This document shows, piece after piece, positions 1 through 8,872 of a stretch of DNA of 64,000 nucleotides (the stretch's first letter is position 1; the number at the start of each line of letters is the position of its first letter). The notes under the pieces are model-generated. The model was not told the origin of the DNA, searched no databases, and was given only the letters and a program-made list of their open reading frames with translations. Both the position numbers and the translations under genes were made by a program. Origin of the DNA: Egaibacter danicus (GTDB taxonomy: Bacteria > Pseudomonadota > Gammaproteobacteria > Burkholderiales > Burkholderiaceae_C). Location of the stretch: contig JADJII010000003.1 of the NCBI GenBank assembly GCA_016707075.1, positions 124,001-188,000 on the forward strand, written 5' to 3'.

Positions 1-137
1 AAAGCTGGTTGTAAAGTTCCGGTAAAGGACTTGACCAGGAGTCCGGGATTCCTCGTGGCGTTGCACTGGATTGCGGGCGTCCTGATACATTCACGAGTCG
101 GTTGGCGCCTCAACAATCACATAAGAGCAGACTTTCA

Positions 138-1718
138 ATGGCTTCCAAAGCAGTTTATTCGGTCGTGGCAGTGGTGGGTATCGCAGCGGCTTCAGGTGCC
201 GCTTGGTGGTATCAGTCAAGGCCTTCCAGCCCCAAAGAAATCACCGGAGCACCGGCCGGCGCTTCCAGCGCCGCCAGTGCCCCCGCTGGCGCTGCGTCAG
301 CGCCACGGGCGGCCGGGGTCGAGGTGGCTAGAGTTGAAAAGATGTCCCTGCAGGACGATGCCCAGTCCGTTGGATCGTTGCGATCCCGGCAAAGCGTGAT
401 GATGCGTCCCGAGGTTGCTGGCCGGGTCAAGGAACTCGGGTTTACAGATGGCGCGCGCGTGCGCAAGGGACAGGTGCTGGTGCAACTGGATGACGTGCTG
501 CAACGTGCTGAAATCCGGCAGGCTCAGGCTCAGGTTTCAATCGCCCAAGCCAATCTGAAGAGAAATCAGGAGCTGGTCGCACAGAATTTTGTGGCGAAAC
601 GGGTGCTTGACGAGAGTGCGGCGAATCTGCAGGTTGTGGAAGCGCAGCTTGCGTTGTCTTGCGCCAGGTTGTCCCGCATGGCCATCATTGCGCCCTTTGA
701 CGGCACAGTCGGCATTCGCAACGTCAATCTTGGGGACTACGTCAAGGATGGCGCTGATCTGGTGAATCTGGAAGACATCAGCAGCATGTATGTGGACTTC
801 CGCCTGCCCGAACGTTTTCAGGGGAAACTGCGTCTGCAACAGGGCGTTGAACTGCAACTGGACGCTTTTCCCGGTCGCGCGTTCAAGGCACGCATTGAAG
901 CCATCGATCCCCTGCTTGATGCCAATGGACGATCAGTCGGCGTGCGGGCGGTGTTGCCCAATACGATGGGTGAGCCCCTGGCGCAGGGTGGCGGTCGACC
1001 TGGAGCCGCGGGCCCGGGCGCTGCCGGAAAACCCGCTGGTACCACTTCTGCGGCCAAGTCGTCCGGCAGCAAACCGGTTGGTTCCAAACCTCCCATCGTC
1101 GCTGGCATGACCGGCAGGGCGGGTCAGTCTGGCGCCCCGGTGCCGGGCCGACCAGCGGGCACAGGCCTGATTGATGCCAATGGTTGTCCGGTCGATTCTC
1201 AGGTTGCTTCGGGTGCCCAGGCTTCCGGCAGTTCGACACCGCCACGGGTAGGTCGTCCGACAGTTGCCGGCAATCTGGGCGCCGTTGCCGCAAGCGGGAA
1301 TGCTGTGCCATTGCGTCCTGGCATGTTTGCCCGGGTGACTACCGTATTTGCCGTCAAGGATTCGGCGTTGGTCGTGCCGGAAGAAGCCATAGTTCCTCAG
1401 GGAGGACGCCAGTTTGTGATCAAGGTTGTTGAACCGTCGGCTGTACCAGCTGCTGCTTCCACCCCACTGCCGCCTGACACCAAGTTTGTGTCGCTGCGGC
1501 AGGAGGTCAAGCTGGGCGTTCGCAGGCAAGGCAAAGTTGAAATTACCGAGGGGGTCGGAGAGGGTGAAACGGTGGTGGTGGCTGGTCAGCAGCGTTTGCA
1601 GCGGGACGGAACGGCAGTGCGCATCGTGGAGTTGGGGCGACCGCCGCAAGGCGCCGCCTCTGCGGCTTCGGGCAGTTCAGCTGCTGCCGCATCTCCTGCT
1701 TCTGCAGCCAGCCGCTAA
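138..1718 (+). CDS. RND efflux pump periplasmic adaptor (MexA/AcrA family)
   Basis: Membrane fusion protein linking an inner-membrane RND pump to an outer-membrane channel. The N-terminus has one hydrophobic anchor (about residues 5-25) and then an Ala/Pro/Ser-rich linker. A split lipoyl/biotinyl-like domain follows (RPEVAGRVKELGF and later APFDGTVGIRNVNLGDYV) around a coiled-coil hairpin (about 120-180). I chose the ATG at 138 because AGAGCAG precedes it; an in-frame TTG lies at 102. About 115 Gly/Ala/Pro/Ser-rich residues (roughly 276-391) interrupt the beta-barrel domain between GVRAVLPNTMG and LRPGMFARV, where relatives have only a short loop. At 526 residues it is far longer than the usual 370-400. 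The pump gene starts 18 bases downstream, so the two form an operon. Confidence 0.9.
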   Translation: MASKAVYSVVAVVGIAAASGAAWWYQSRPSSPKEITGAPAGASSAASAPAGAASAPRAAGVEVARVEKMSLQDDAQSVGSLRSRQSVMMRPEVAGRVKELGFTDGARVRKGQVLVQLDDVLQRAEIRQAQAQVSIAQANLKRNQELVAQNFVAKRVLDESAANLQVVEAQLALSCARLSRMAIIAPFDGTVGIRNVNLGDYVKDGADLVNLEDISSMYVDFRLPERFQGKLRLQQGVELQLDAFPGRAFKARIEAIDPLLDANGRSVGVRAVLPNTMGEPLAQGGGRPGAAGPGAAGKPAGTTSAAKSSGSKPVGSKPPIVAGMTGRAGQSGAPVPGRPAGTGLIDANGCPVDSQVASGAQASGSSTPPRVGRPTVAGNLGAVAASGNAVPLRPGMFARVTTVFAVKDSALVVPEEAIVPQGGRQFVIKVVEPSAVPAAASTPLPPDTKFVSLRQEVKLGVRRQGKVEITEGVGEGETVVVAGQQRLQRDGTAVRIVELGRPPQGAASAASGSSAAAASPASAASR

Positions 1719-1736
1719 GCAAACCGGACCCTCATC

Positions 1737-4700
1737 ATGCAACTCGCTGAAACGTCCATCCGTCGCCCCGTCTTTGCCACGGTGCTGTCGTTGCTGATTG
1801 TCCTGATTGGTGCTGTTTCATTCAACCGGCTTAACGTACGGGAGTATCCCAAGATCGATGAGCCGGTGGTGTCGGTCCAGACGCGGTTCGGTGGTGCATC
1901 AAGTGAAGTCATTGAAGGGCAGGTCACGAAGGTACTGGAGGATTCGCTGGCTGGCATTGAGGGTGTGGACGTTATCACGTCATCCAGCCGGCAGGAGCGA
2001 AGCCAGATATCGATCCGGTTCGCCCTGACGCGCGACGCTGATTCTGCTGCGGCGGATGTACGCGACAAAGTTTCGCGTGTACGCCAGCGTTTGCCCCAAG
2101 GCATTGATGAGCCTGTCATTGCGAAGGTGGAGGCCGATGCTTTTCCCGTCATCTTTCTGACGCTCAGTTCCGATACCCATAGTTCGCTGCAACTGTCGGA
2201 AATGGCCAATTCGCTGGTCAAACCTGTTCTGCAGACAGCGCCAGGTGCTGCTGACGTCAGCGTGTTTGGCGAACGGAAGTTCGCAATGCGAATCTGGGTA
2301 GATCCTGACAAGCTGGCGGCGTATCGCCTGACCATTCAGGACCTCGAGGACGCCCTGAGGCGCTCTAACCTGGAAGTGCCTGCCGGACGCATTGAGAGCA
2401 GGCAACGCGAATTCAATGTGACGGCGGCAACGGACCTGCAGCGACCGCAGGAATTCTCGCAGGTTGTGATCCGCACCGTGAATGGTCTGCCCGTGCGCAT
2501 TGCCGATGTGGCGCGTGTGCAGCAGGGCCCGGTGGATGAGCGTTCCAGTGTTCGCCTGAACGGTCGCGATTCCGTGGCGCTGGGGGTGATTCGTCAGGCC
2601 ACGGCTAACCCGCTGGATTTGTCAGCGGGCGTGCGCCAGTTGCTGACCAAGGTTCAAAAGGACTTGCCACCAGGGGTCCAGGTCGAAATTGCCAATGACA
2701 ACTCCGTGTTCATCGACCGGTCGATCAAGGCAGTATTCCAGACCATTGTTGAGGCCTCCGTACTGGTGGCATTGGTGATCTTTGTATTTTTGCGCACCCT
2801 GCGCGCGTCGATCATCCCGCTTCTTACCATTCCAGTGGCCCTGATCGGCGCGTTTGCATTGATGGCATTGGCCGGGTTCAGTATCAATACGCTGACACTG
2901 TTGGCGCTGGTGCTGGCGATTGGTCTGGTGGTCGATGACGCCATTGTCATGCTGGAAAACATTTACCGGCATATAGAAGAGGGCATACCGCCTTTCCAGG
3001 CGGCCATCAAGGGTGCCCGAGAGGTGGGTTTTGCGATTGTCGCCATGACCATGACCCTGGTCGCCGTCTACGCGCCGCTGGCGTTTGCGCCCGGCCGGAC
3101 CGGACGCCTGTTCACGGAATTCGCACTGGCACTGGCTGGTGCGGTGGTCGTGTCAGGTCTTGTCGCATTGACGCTGTCGCCGATGTTGTCATCGGTACTG
3201 CTGCGTCACAACCCCAAACCCTCGCGCTTTGACCGGGTGATGGAGGCCGTGCTGGTTGCTGTCACCCGTGGGTATGGGCACGTTCTGTCCTGGACGCTGA
3301 AACACCGGTGGCTGGTGCTGCTGGTGATGGTGGGCAGCGGCGTCGTTTCCTATTGGGCGCAAGCCGACATCAAACGCGAGCTGTCTCCTATCGAAGATCG
3401 GGGTGTGGTGGTGGCACAGATCAACGGTCCCGATGGAGCGACGCTGGACTACACCAATCGGTACGCGTTGGCGATTGAACGAATCGGGCAGAACTACCCT
3501 GAATTTGATCGGGTGTTTGCCACTGTAGGCAACCCGACGGTGGCCCAGGGCAACATCTTCTTCCGGGCATTGCCTTGGGAAGAGCGCAAGAAAACCACCC
3601 TGGAGATGGCCCGGGAGATGACGCCACGCGTGTCCAGCCTGTCCGGTGTGACGGCTTTTCCCATTACCCCGCCATCGTTGGGGCAGGGCTTCACCCAACG
3701 CCCTATCAATTTCGTGATCATCACGTCTGAGAGTTACCAGAATCTGGCCCAGGCGGTGCGTGCGTTTCAGGACGAATTGGCCAAAAACCCGGGTTTCGTT
3801 CAGGTGGATTCTGATTTGCGGCTGAACAAGCCCGAGATCAAGCTGGAAGTGGACCGTGAACGTGCCGCCGATATGGGGGTAGGCGTGGATGCGATTGCGC
3901 GTGCCGTGGAGACGCTGCTGGGTGGCCGAAACGTGACGCGCTACAAACGCGAGGGGGAGCAATACGATGTGATTGTGCAGACCAACCCTACCGGGCGGGA
4001 TACGCCGGATGACATCGAAAAAATCTTTGTGCGCGGCAAAGGAGAGTCGATGATTCCGCTGTCAGCGCTGGTCAAGATTCGTGAAGTGGTGGTGCCACGC
4101 GAACTCAACCACTTTGGACAACGGCGCTCGGCATCCATCACGGCGAATCTGTCTGCCGACTATTCGGTGGGTGAAGCGCTGGACTTCATGGATGCAACCG
4201 CCAGGAAAGTACTGAAGCCGGGCTATGCCACTGACCTGAACGGTTCCAGCCGGGAGTTCCGGAAATCTTCCGATTCGCTGTCCCTTGTTTTTGTGTTGGC
4301 TCTGGTCTTTATTTTCCTTGTCCTGGCAGCGCAGTTCGAAAGCTTCGTCGATCCGTTTGTCATTCTGCTCAGCGTTCCGCTCTCGATGGCTGGCGCCTTG
4401 CTGGCGCTGAAGTTGTCAGGTGGCACGCTGAACGTCTTCAGTCAGATAGGCCTGATCACCCTGGTGGGCCTGATCACCAAGCACGGAATTTTGATCGTGG
4501 AATTTGCCAATCAGCTGCGGGAACAGGGACTGACCACCTTGCAGGCGATCAAACAATCGGCGACGCAGCGTTTGCGTCCCATCATGATGACCACTGGTGC
4601 CATGGTTTTGGGGGCCGTTCCACTGGCGCTGGCTACCGGTGCGGGTGCCGAGAGTCGTCGTCAGATTGGCTGGGTGATTGTGGGTGGCATGAGCCTGGGC

Positions 4701-4847
4701 ACGTTGCTGACGATTTTTGTTGTGCCCACGATGTATACATTACTGGCACGCAAACATGCGCCGGGTGCTATCAAGACGGTGGTTGTTGACCATATCCACG
4801 ACGCGGCGGGTGAGCCCGCTGTGCATGAAGCCGCTCATTCAGCGTAA
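1737..4847 (+). CDS. RND multidrug efflux transporter, inner-membrane pump (HAE1 family)
   Basis: A proton-driven trimeric pump of the AcrB/MexB type, 1036 residues, which is the usual length. The N-terminal signature SIRRPVFATVLSLLIVLIGA is the first membrane helix. Two large periplasmic loops separate twelve predicted helices. The fourth helix has the proton-relay aspartate pair in GLVVDDAIVMLEN (Asp400 and Asp401). It follows its adaptor by 18 bases, and no outer-membrane channel gene lies next to it here. Its substrates cannot be read from sequence. The last 13 bases overlap the 3' end of the convergent phaC gene. Confidence 0.95.
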   Translation: MQLAETSIRRPVFATVLSLLIVLIGAVSFNRLNVREYPKIDEPVVSVQTRFGGASSEVIEGQVTKVLEDSLAGIEGVDVITSSSRQERSQISIRFALTRDADSAAADVRDKVSRVRQRLPQGIDEPVIAKVEADAFPVIFLTLSSDTHSSLQLSEMANSLVKPVLQTAPGAADVSVFGERKFAMRIWVDPDKLAAYRLTIQDLEDALRRSNLEVPAGRIESRQREFNVTAATDLQRPQEFSQVVIRTVNGLPVRIADVARVQQGPVDERSSVRLNGRDSVALGVIRQATANPLDLSAGVRQLLTKVQKDLPPGVQVEIANDNSVFIDRSIKAVFQTIVEASVLVALVIFVFLRTLRASIIPLLTIPVALIGAFALMALAGFSINTLTLLALVLAIGLVVDDAIVMLENIYRHIEEGIPPFQAAIKGAREVGFAIVAMTMTLVAVYAPLAFAPGRTGRLFTEFALALAGAVVVSGLVALTLSPMLSSVLLRHNPKPSRFDRVMEAVLVAVTRGYGHVLSWTLKHRWLVLLVMVGSGVVSYWAQADIKRELSPIEDRGVVVAQINGPDGATLDYTNRYALAIERIGQNYPEFDRVFATVGNPTVAQGNIFFRALPWEERKKTTLEMAREMTPRVSSLSGVTAFPITPPSLGQGFTQRPINFVIITSESYQNLAQAVRAFQDELAKNPGFVQVDSDLRLNKPEIKLEVDRERAADMGVGVDAIARAVETLLGGRNVTRYKREGEQYDVIVQTNPTGRDTPDDIEKIFVRGKGESMIPLSALVKIREVVVPRELNHFGQRRSASITANLSADYSVGEALDFMDATARKVLKPGYATDLNGSSREFRKSSDSLSLVFVLALVFIFLVLAAQFESFVDPFVILLSVPLSMAGALLALKLSGGTLNVFSQIGLITLVGLITKHGILIVEFANQLREQGLTTLQAIKQSATQRLRPIMMTTGAMVLGAVPLALATGAGAESRRQIGWVIVGGMSLGTLLTIFVVPTMYTLLARKHAPGAIKTVVVDHIHDAAGEPAVHEAAHSA

Positions 4848-6601
4848 CGCACCCGAACGTACTCCCCAGGGGCTTCACCCAGGGAGGTTCCGGCGGTTTT
4901 TGTACGTGCCAATTTTTTGGGTGACGAAGACTTGGCCAGCCACTGTTGCCATGCTGGCCACCATGATCCTTCATGAGTCTTTGCCTGTTTGGCCCATTGT
5001 TCGGGCTCCATCCAGGGACCGTATGCAGGACGTATGGCGCTCTGAAAACTGCGATGCGGGTGACCCGGCTCGGAAATGATGCCCGCGTTGTGGCCTCCGC
5101 TGGCCAGAACGAATGTGATTTCTGCTCCACACAGATGGTGCAACTTGTAGACCGAGCGCCATGGCGAGATATGGTCGCGCTGTGTCCCCACCATGAATAC
5201 GGGCTGATGGATATCGCTCAATGACACGGTGTGGTCTTCTACCCGGTAGCTACTGGTTGCCAGAGCATTGTGAAGGTACAGTGATGTCAGGTATTCATGG
5301 TGCATGCGTGCGGGCATGCGCGTTGTATCAGCGTTCCAGGCCATCAGGTCATTGGGTTGCTCGCGTTCCCCCATCAGGTATTCGCGCATGCGTCGTGTCC
5401 AGATCAGATCGCGGGAGTGCAGGAACTGGAAGGATCCTGCCATCTGCTTGCCGCTCAGGTAGCCTTGGCCACGGGTGATGTTGTCCAGCAGCCCGATCTG
5501 GCTTTCGTCAATAAACAGGCCCAACTCGCCAGGCTCCGAAAAATCCGTCTGCGCTGCCAGCAATGTCAGGGTTTTCAGGCTTGGCAGGTTCCGCGTGCCG
5601 GCCACACCACCAGTGCGCGCCATCGCCGCTGCCGCAATGGTCAAAAGTGTGCCACCCAGGCAATACCCCATGGCATGTACCGGAACCCCTTTGCCGCTTT
5701 GCTGACCGATCACTTCCAGCGCATCCATAACACCCATGTGCAGGTAGTCGTCCATCGTCAACCTGGCGTCGCTGGCATCGGGGTTGCGCCAGGACAGCAT
5801 GTACACCGTATGCCCCTGGCCCACCAGGTACCGTGCCATGGAGTTGTGGGGTGAGAGGTCGAGAATATAGAACTTCATGATCCACGACGGGATCATGAAT
5901 ACCGGTTCCGGATGAACCTTCGCGGTCTGCGGCTCGTATCGGATCAGCTCAATCAACCGGTTTCGGTAGACGACTTTTCCGGGTGTTGTCGCTACATCGC
6001 GCCCCACCACAAAGCGGTTGGGCAGGCTGGTAACTTCAGGGTTCGGCACACCTGACACGTCAGTCAGCCAATTCTGCGCACCCTTGAGTAAGTGTGAACC
6101 ATGCGTCTCCATGGCATCGCGTAGCACCACGGGATTGCTGGCCAGCCAGTTGGCGGGCGCCATCATGCCCAAAATCTGCTTGGCGAAAAATTGCGTCAAA
6201 GCATCATGATGTGCAGTCATGCCTGGCACGTGCGCAGCCTCACGCCAGAAAGCCTCTGCATTGCGAAACCCGGTACGCAACTGACTGAAGGGCCATGCGG
6301 CCCATGCTTCGTGCCGAAAACGCGGATCATCGTCGGCAGCACCTTCTCCGTCCTCAATGCCGTCCTGCATATTCATCGTATCTTTGGCCAGGCGTACCGC
6401 CAACGCTGCCAACTCCATCTGACGACCCGGAGATATACCCAGATGCCAAGCCCAATCGGCCAAAGCCAGTGATAGTGAAACGGGTGACAAACCGCCTGTG
6501 AATGGTGCCCCTGCTGCGTGAAGCAAGCGGTCAAGTTTTTCTGTGGCAGATTCGACAGTCCTAGATACGTCCGCTGAGGGTGATGACGGTGGCTTTTTCA
6601 T
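4835..6601 (-). CDS. phaC: Poly(3-hydroxyalkanoate) synthase, class I type
   Basis: Polymerises hydroxyacyl-CoA into polyhydroxyalkanoate storage granules. The alpha/beta hydrolase core has the lipase-like box GYCLGG. The nucleophile is Cys314, with Asp476 (GTQRDHIS) and His504 (ASGGHNAG) completing the triad, counted from the ATG at 6601. The spacing matches the Cupriavidus enzyme, and the 588 residues fit class I (about 589). An in-frame ATG at 6631 would add ten residues. I prefer 6601 because an FNR-type box centred at 6664 would place a promoter start near 6623. No phaA, phaB or phasin gene is adjacent. The gene stands alone, divergent from the nitroreductase gene. Confidence 0.93.
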   Translation of the reverse strand: MKKPPSSPSADVSRTVESATEKLDRLLHAAGAPFTGGLSPVSLSLALADWAWHLGISPGRQMELAALAVRLAKDTMNMQDGIEDGEGAADDDPRFRHEAWAAWPFSQLRTGFRNAEAFWREAAHVPGMTAHHDALTQFFAKQILGMMAPANWLASNPVVLRDAMETHGSHLLKGAQNWLTDVSGVPNPEVTSLPNRFVVGRDVATTPGKVVYRNRLIELIRYEPQTAKVHPEPVFMIPSWIMKFYILDLSPHNSMARYLVGQGHTVYMLSWRNPDASDARLTMDDYLHMGVMDALEVIGQQSGKGVPVHAMGYCLGGTLLTIAAAAMARTGGVAGTRNLPSLKTLTLLAAQTDFSEPGELGLFIDESQIGLLDNITRGQGYLSGKQMAGSFQFLHSRDLIWTRRMREYLMGEREQPNDLMAWNADTTRMPARMHHEYLTSLYLHNALATSSYRVEDHTVSLSDIHQPVFMVGTQRDHISPWRSVYKLHHLCGAEITFVLASGGHNAGIISEPGHPHRSFQSAIRPAYGPWMEPEQWAKQAKTHEGSWWPAWQQWLAKSSSPKKLARTKTAGTSLGEAPGEYVRVRYAE

Positions 6602-6657
6602 GGTCGGATTTTTATACGCACAAAATTTCATTGTGCAAAGCGGTGGCGCATCGCAGG

Positions 6658-6671
6658 TTGATTCAAATCAA
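6658..6671. promoter_or_regulatory. FNR/Anr-type binding site
   Basis: TTGATTCAAATCAA matches the FNR/Anr consensus TTGAT-N4-ATCAA at every defined position. It lies in the 182-base gap between phaC (minus) and the nitroreductase gene (plus). Its centre is about 63 bases upstream of the preferred phaC start and about 119 bases upstream of the nitroreductase start. A class II activator spacing of 41.5 bases would fit either side. The consensus match is seen directly; oxygen-responsive control is inferred. Confidence 0.6.
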
Positions 6672-6783
6672 CGGATGTTGGCTTGACCAGACCGCATTTC
6701 ACAGGTGGAACACTTGATTTATAGCAAAGCACCCGGCGGACGTTTGTCTAGTATGGGCACATCGTTCATATTGAGGAGTAGTC

Positions 6784-7443
6784 ATGAATACGCTGACCAA
6801 AATGGCCTTGGGACTGATCGGTCAGCTCAAGCCCCAACCCGCGCAAGGCAATGCGCAATCTGCGCTCAAGTTGCCACCAGCGCAAACCGACGGCGGTTTA
6901 CCGCTGATGCAAGCCTTGCACAAACGTCAGTCGCAGCGGGCGTTTGAGCCAGCACCGCTGGTTGCGCAGTCCATCTCGGACCTGCTCTGGGCTGCCGCAG
7001 GCGTCAACCGGCCTGCGTTGGGCGGGCGCACGGCGCCCAGCGCGATGAATGCACAGGAAGTGGACGTCTACGTCGCACTGCCCGAAGGACTGTACCGCTA
7101 CGACCCGCACAGCCATGTGCTGAATCTTGTCGGCGCCACCGATGTTCGCCGTGTCACGGGTTATCAGGATTTTGTGGACAGCGCGCCCATGGAACTGATC
7201 TATGTGGCCGACCACTCGCGTATGAAGCTGGTACCCGCCGCTCAGCGTGAGTCGTATGCTTCCGCTGCGGCTGGCGCGATGGCCCAGAATGTTTACCTTT
7301 ACTGCGCTTCTGCCGGACTGGCCACGGTCATTCGTGCCTGGATTGACCGCCAGATCCTGTCGCAGGCGATGGGTCTTGAGGCGGATCATCAGATCCTGCT
7401 GGCGCAGACCGTTGGGCAACCTTCGAGTGGAGTTGGTCAGTGA
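6784..7443 (+). CDS. Nitroreductase-family (SagB/ThcOx-like) flavoprotein
   Basis: A 219-residue FMN-dependent oxidoreductase fold. The N-terminal HKRQSQRAF resembles the R-R-S-x-R flavin-binding motif of the family, and the C-terminal half (AGAMAQNVYLYCASAGLATV) resembles the dimer and FMN-binding helix. The motif LPEGLYRYDPHSHVLNLV is typical of SagB-type dehydrogenases, which often act on peptides or unknown small molecules. GAGGAG seven bases before the ATG is a strong ribosome site. The PaaK-like ligase gene follows after 43 bases, probably co-transcribed. An FNR-type box lies upstream. The substrate is unknown. Confidence 0.8.
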   Translation: MNTLTKMALGLIGQLKPQPAQGNAQSALKLPPAQTDGGLPLMQALHKRQSQRAFEPAPLVAQSISDLLWAAAGVNRPALGGRTAPSAMNAQEVDVYVALPEGLYRYDPHSHVLNLVGATDVRRVTGYQDFVDSAPMELIYVADHSRMKLVPAAQRESYASAAAGAMAQNVYLYCASAGLATVIRAWIDRQILSQAMGLEADHQILLAQTVGQPSSGVGQ

Positions 7444-7486
7444 AATTCATGGTTACTGGCGGGTAACCCCACGGTGAGACAGTGCT

Positions 7487-8872
7487 ATGAGTGCTGTTTT
7501 TGATCCGCTTCGGCTGGCTGCCGTTTCCATGGACGTGATGGTGGCCGGTCACGGCACGTCTGCCGGTGTGGTGGCACGCCAGTCTGTGCGTCTGTCGCTG
7601 GTCTTGCAGGCTGCGCAGCGTGGCTCACGCCTGTACCGTGAACGCATGCCGGGCAGTGTGACTGGATCGACTCCGCTATCGTCGCTTCCCGTGATCACAC
7701 GAAGTGAATTGATGCAGCGTTTTGAAGACTGGGTGACTGACCCAGGTCTCAAACTCCAGGAGCTTCGGGCATTTGTGGCTGACCCGTTACGTGTGGGGGA
7801 GGCCTACCTTGACAAATATGTTGTCTGGGAGAGTTCGGGCACCAGCGGAGAACCGGGCATCTTTGTACAGGATGCCGCAGCGATGGCGGTGTACGACTCA
7901 CTCGAGGCTTTGCGCCGTAACAACCCCCGTTCACTGGCGCGTTGCCTGGACCCGCTTTATCTGTCCGAACGCACAGCGTTTGTCGGCGCTACGAATGGAC
8001 ACTTTGCCAGCTACGTGACGCTGGAGCGTTTGCGACGAATCAACCCGTGGATGGCCGGGACAACACGCAGCTTCTCCATCCTGCAGTCTGTGGATGAGTT
8101 GGTGCTGGGCCTGAATGAGTTTGCCCCCACCATCGTTGCTACTTACCCCACCGCCGCTGCGCTCCTTGCTGACGAAGCGCAAAGTGGCCGTCTTCAGATC
8201 AAGCCGAGGGAGGTCTGGACTGGCGGCGAGAGCCTGAGCGCAGCCACACGGGATCGTGTGCAGCAGACGCTGGCTTGCACGGTTCGCAACAGCTACGGCG
8301 CTTCCGAGTTTCTGGCGATGGGTTGGGAGTGTGGCGATGGGCACCTGCACATCAACGCGGACTGGGTGATCCTGGAGCCGGTGGACGAGCGTTATCGTCC
8401 GGTACCGGCAGGCCAGCCCTCATTTACCGTCCTGCTGACGAATCTGGCCAATACGGTGCAGCCCCTGATCCGCTATGACCTGGGGGACCAGGTCACGCTC
8501 CATAGCGAACACTGCAGGTGCGGATCACCTTTGCCCACATTCGACGTTCAGGGCCGGCAGGATGACGCATTGGTGATGGCAGGCAGCCAGGGGCGACGTG
8601 TGACACTGCTGCCTCTGGCGTTAACGACGGTCCTGGAAGACCAGGCCGGCGTATTTGATTTTCAGCTGCGCCAGAAGGACGACCACACGCTGGCCTTGCG
8701 TCTGGGCTCAAGGCATCCCGATGCGCAGGCCGCCATGGCCAGGAGCCGGATGGCACTCAAGGCATACGCCAAGGCGCAAGGCGTGGCGTCCATGTGTGTG
8801 GAGGGCGAGTTGGGTCATCCGCTAACCCGTGGTCGCAGCGGCAAGGTGCGCAGGGTGATCGGCAAGGGCTAA
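7487..8872 (+). CDS. PaaK/CapK-like adenylate-forming enzyme
   Basis: A 461-residue member of the phenylacetate-CoA ligase-like branch of the ANL superfamily. It has the P-loop-like WESSGTSGEPGIFVQ, the later motifs NSYGASEF and YDLGDQV, and a C-terminal subdomain. It activates a carboxylic acid with ATP; the acid cannot be told from sequence. Because it follows a SagB-like flavoprotein gene, the pair may act on the same substrate, which is my inference. Its stop overlaps the stop of the convergent moeA by four bases. Confidence 0.75.
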   Translation: MSAVFDPLRLAAVSMDVMVAGHGTSAGVVARQSVRLSLVLQAAQRGSRLYRERMPGSVTGSTPLSSLPVITRSELMQRFEDWVTDPGLKLQELRAFVADPLRVGEAYLDKYVVWESSGTSGEPGIFVQDAAAMAVYDSLEALRRNNPRSLARCLDPLYLSERTAFVGATNGHFASYVTLERLRRINPWMAGTTRSFSILQSVDELVLGLNEFAPTIVATYPTAAALLADEAQSGRLQIKPREVWTGGESLSAATRDRVQQTLACTVRNSYGASEFLAMGWECGDGHLHINADWVILEPVDERYRPVPAGQPSFTVLLTNLANTVQPLIRYDLGDQVTLHSEHCRCGSPLPTFDVQGRQDDALVMAGSQGRRVTLLPLALTTVLEDQAGVFDFQLRQKDDHTLALRLGSRHPDAQAAMARSRMALKAYAKAQGVASMCVEGELGHPLTRGRSGKVRRVIGKG

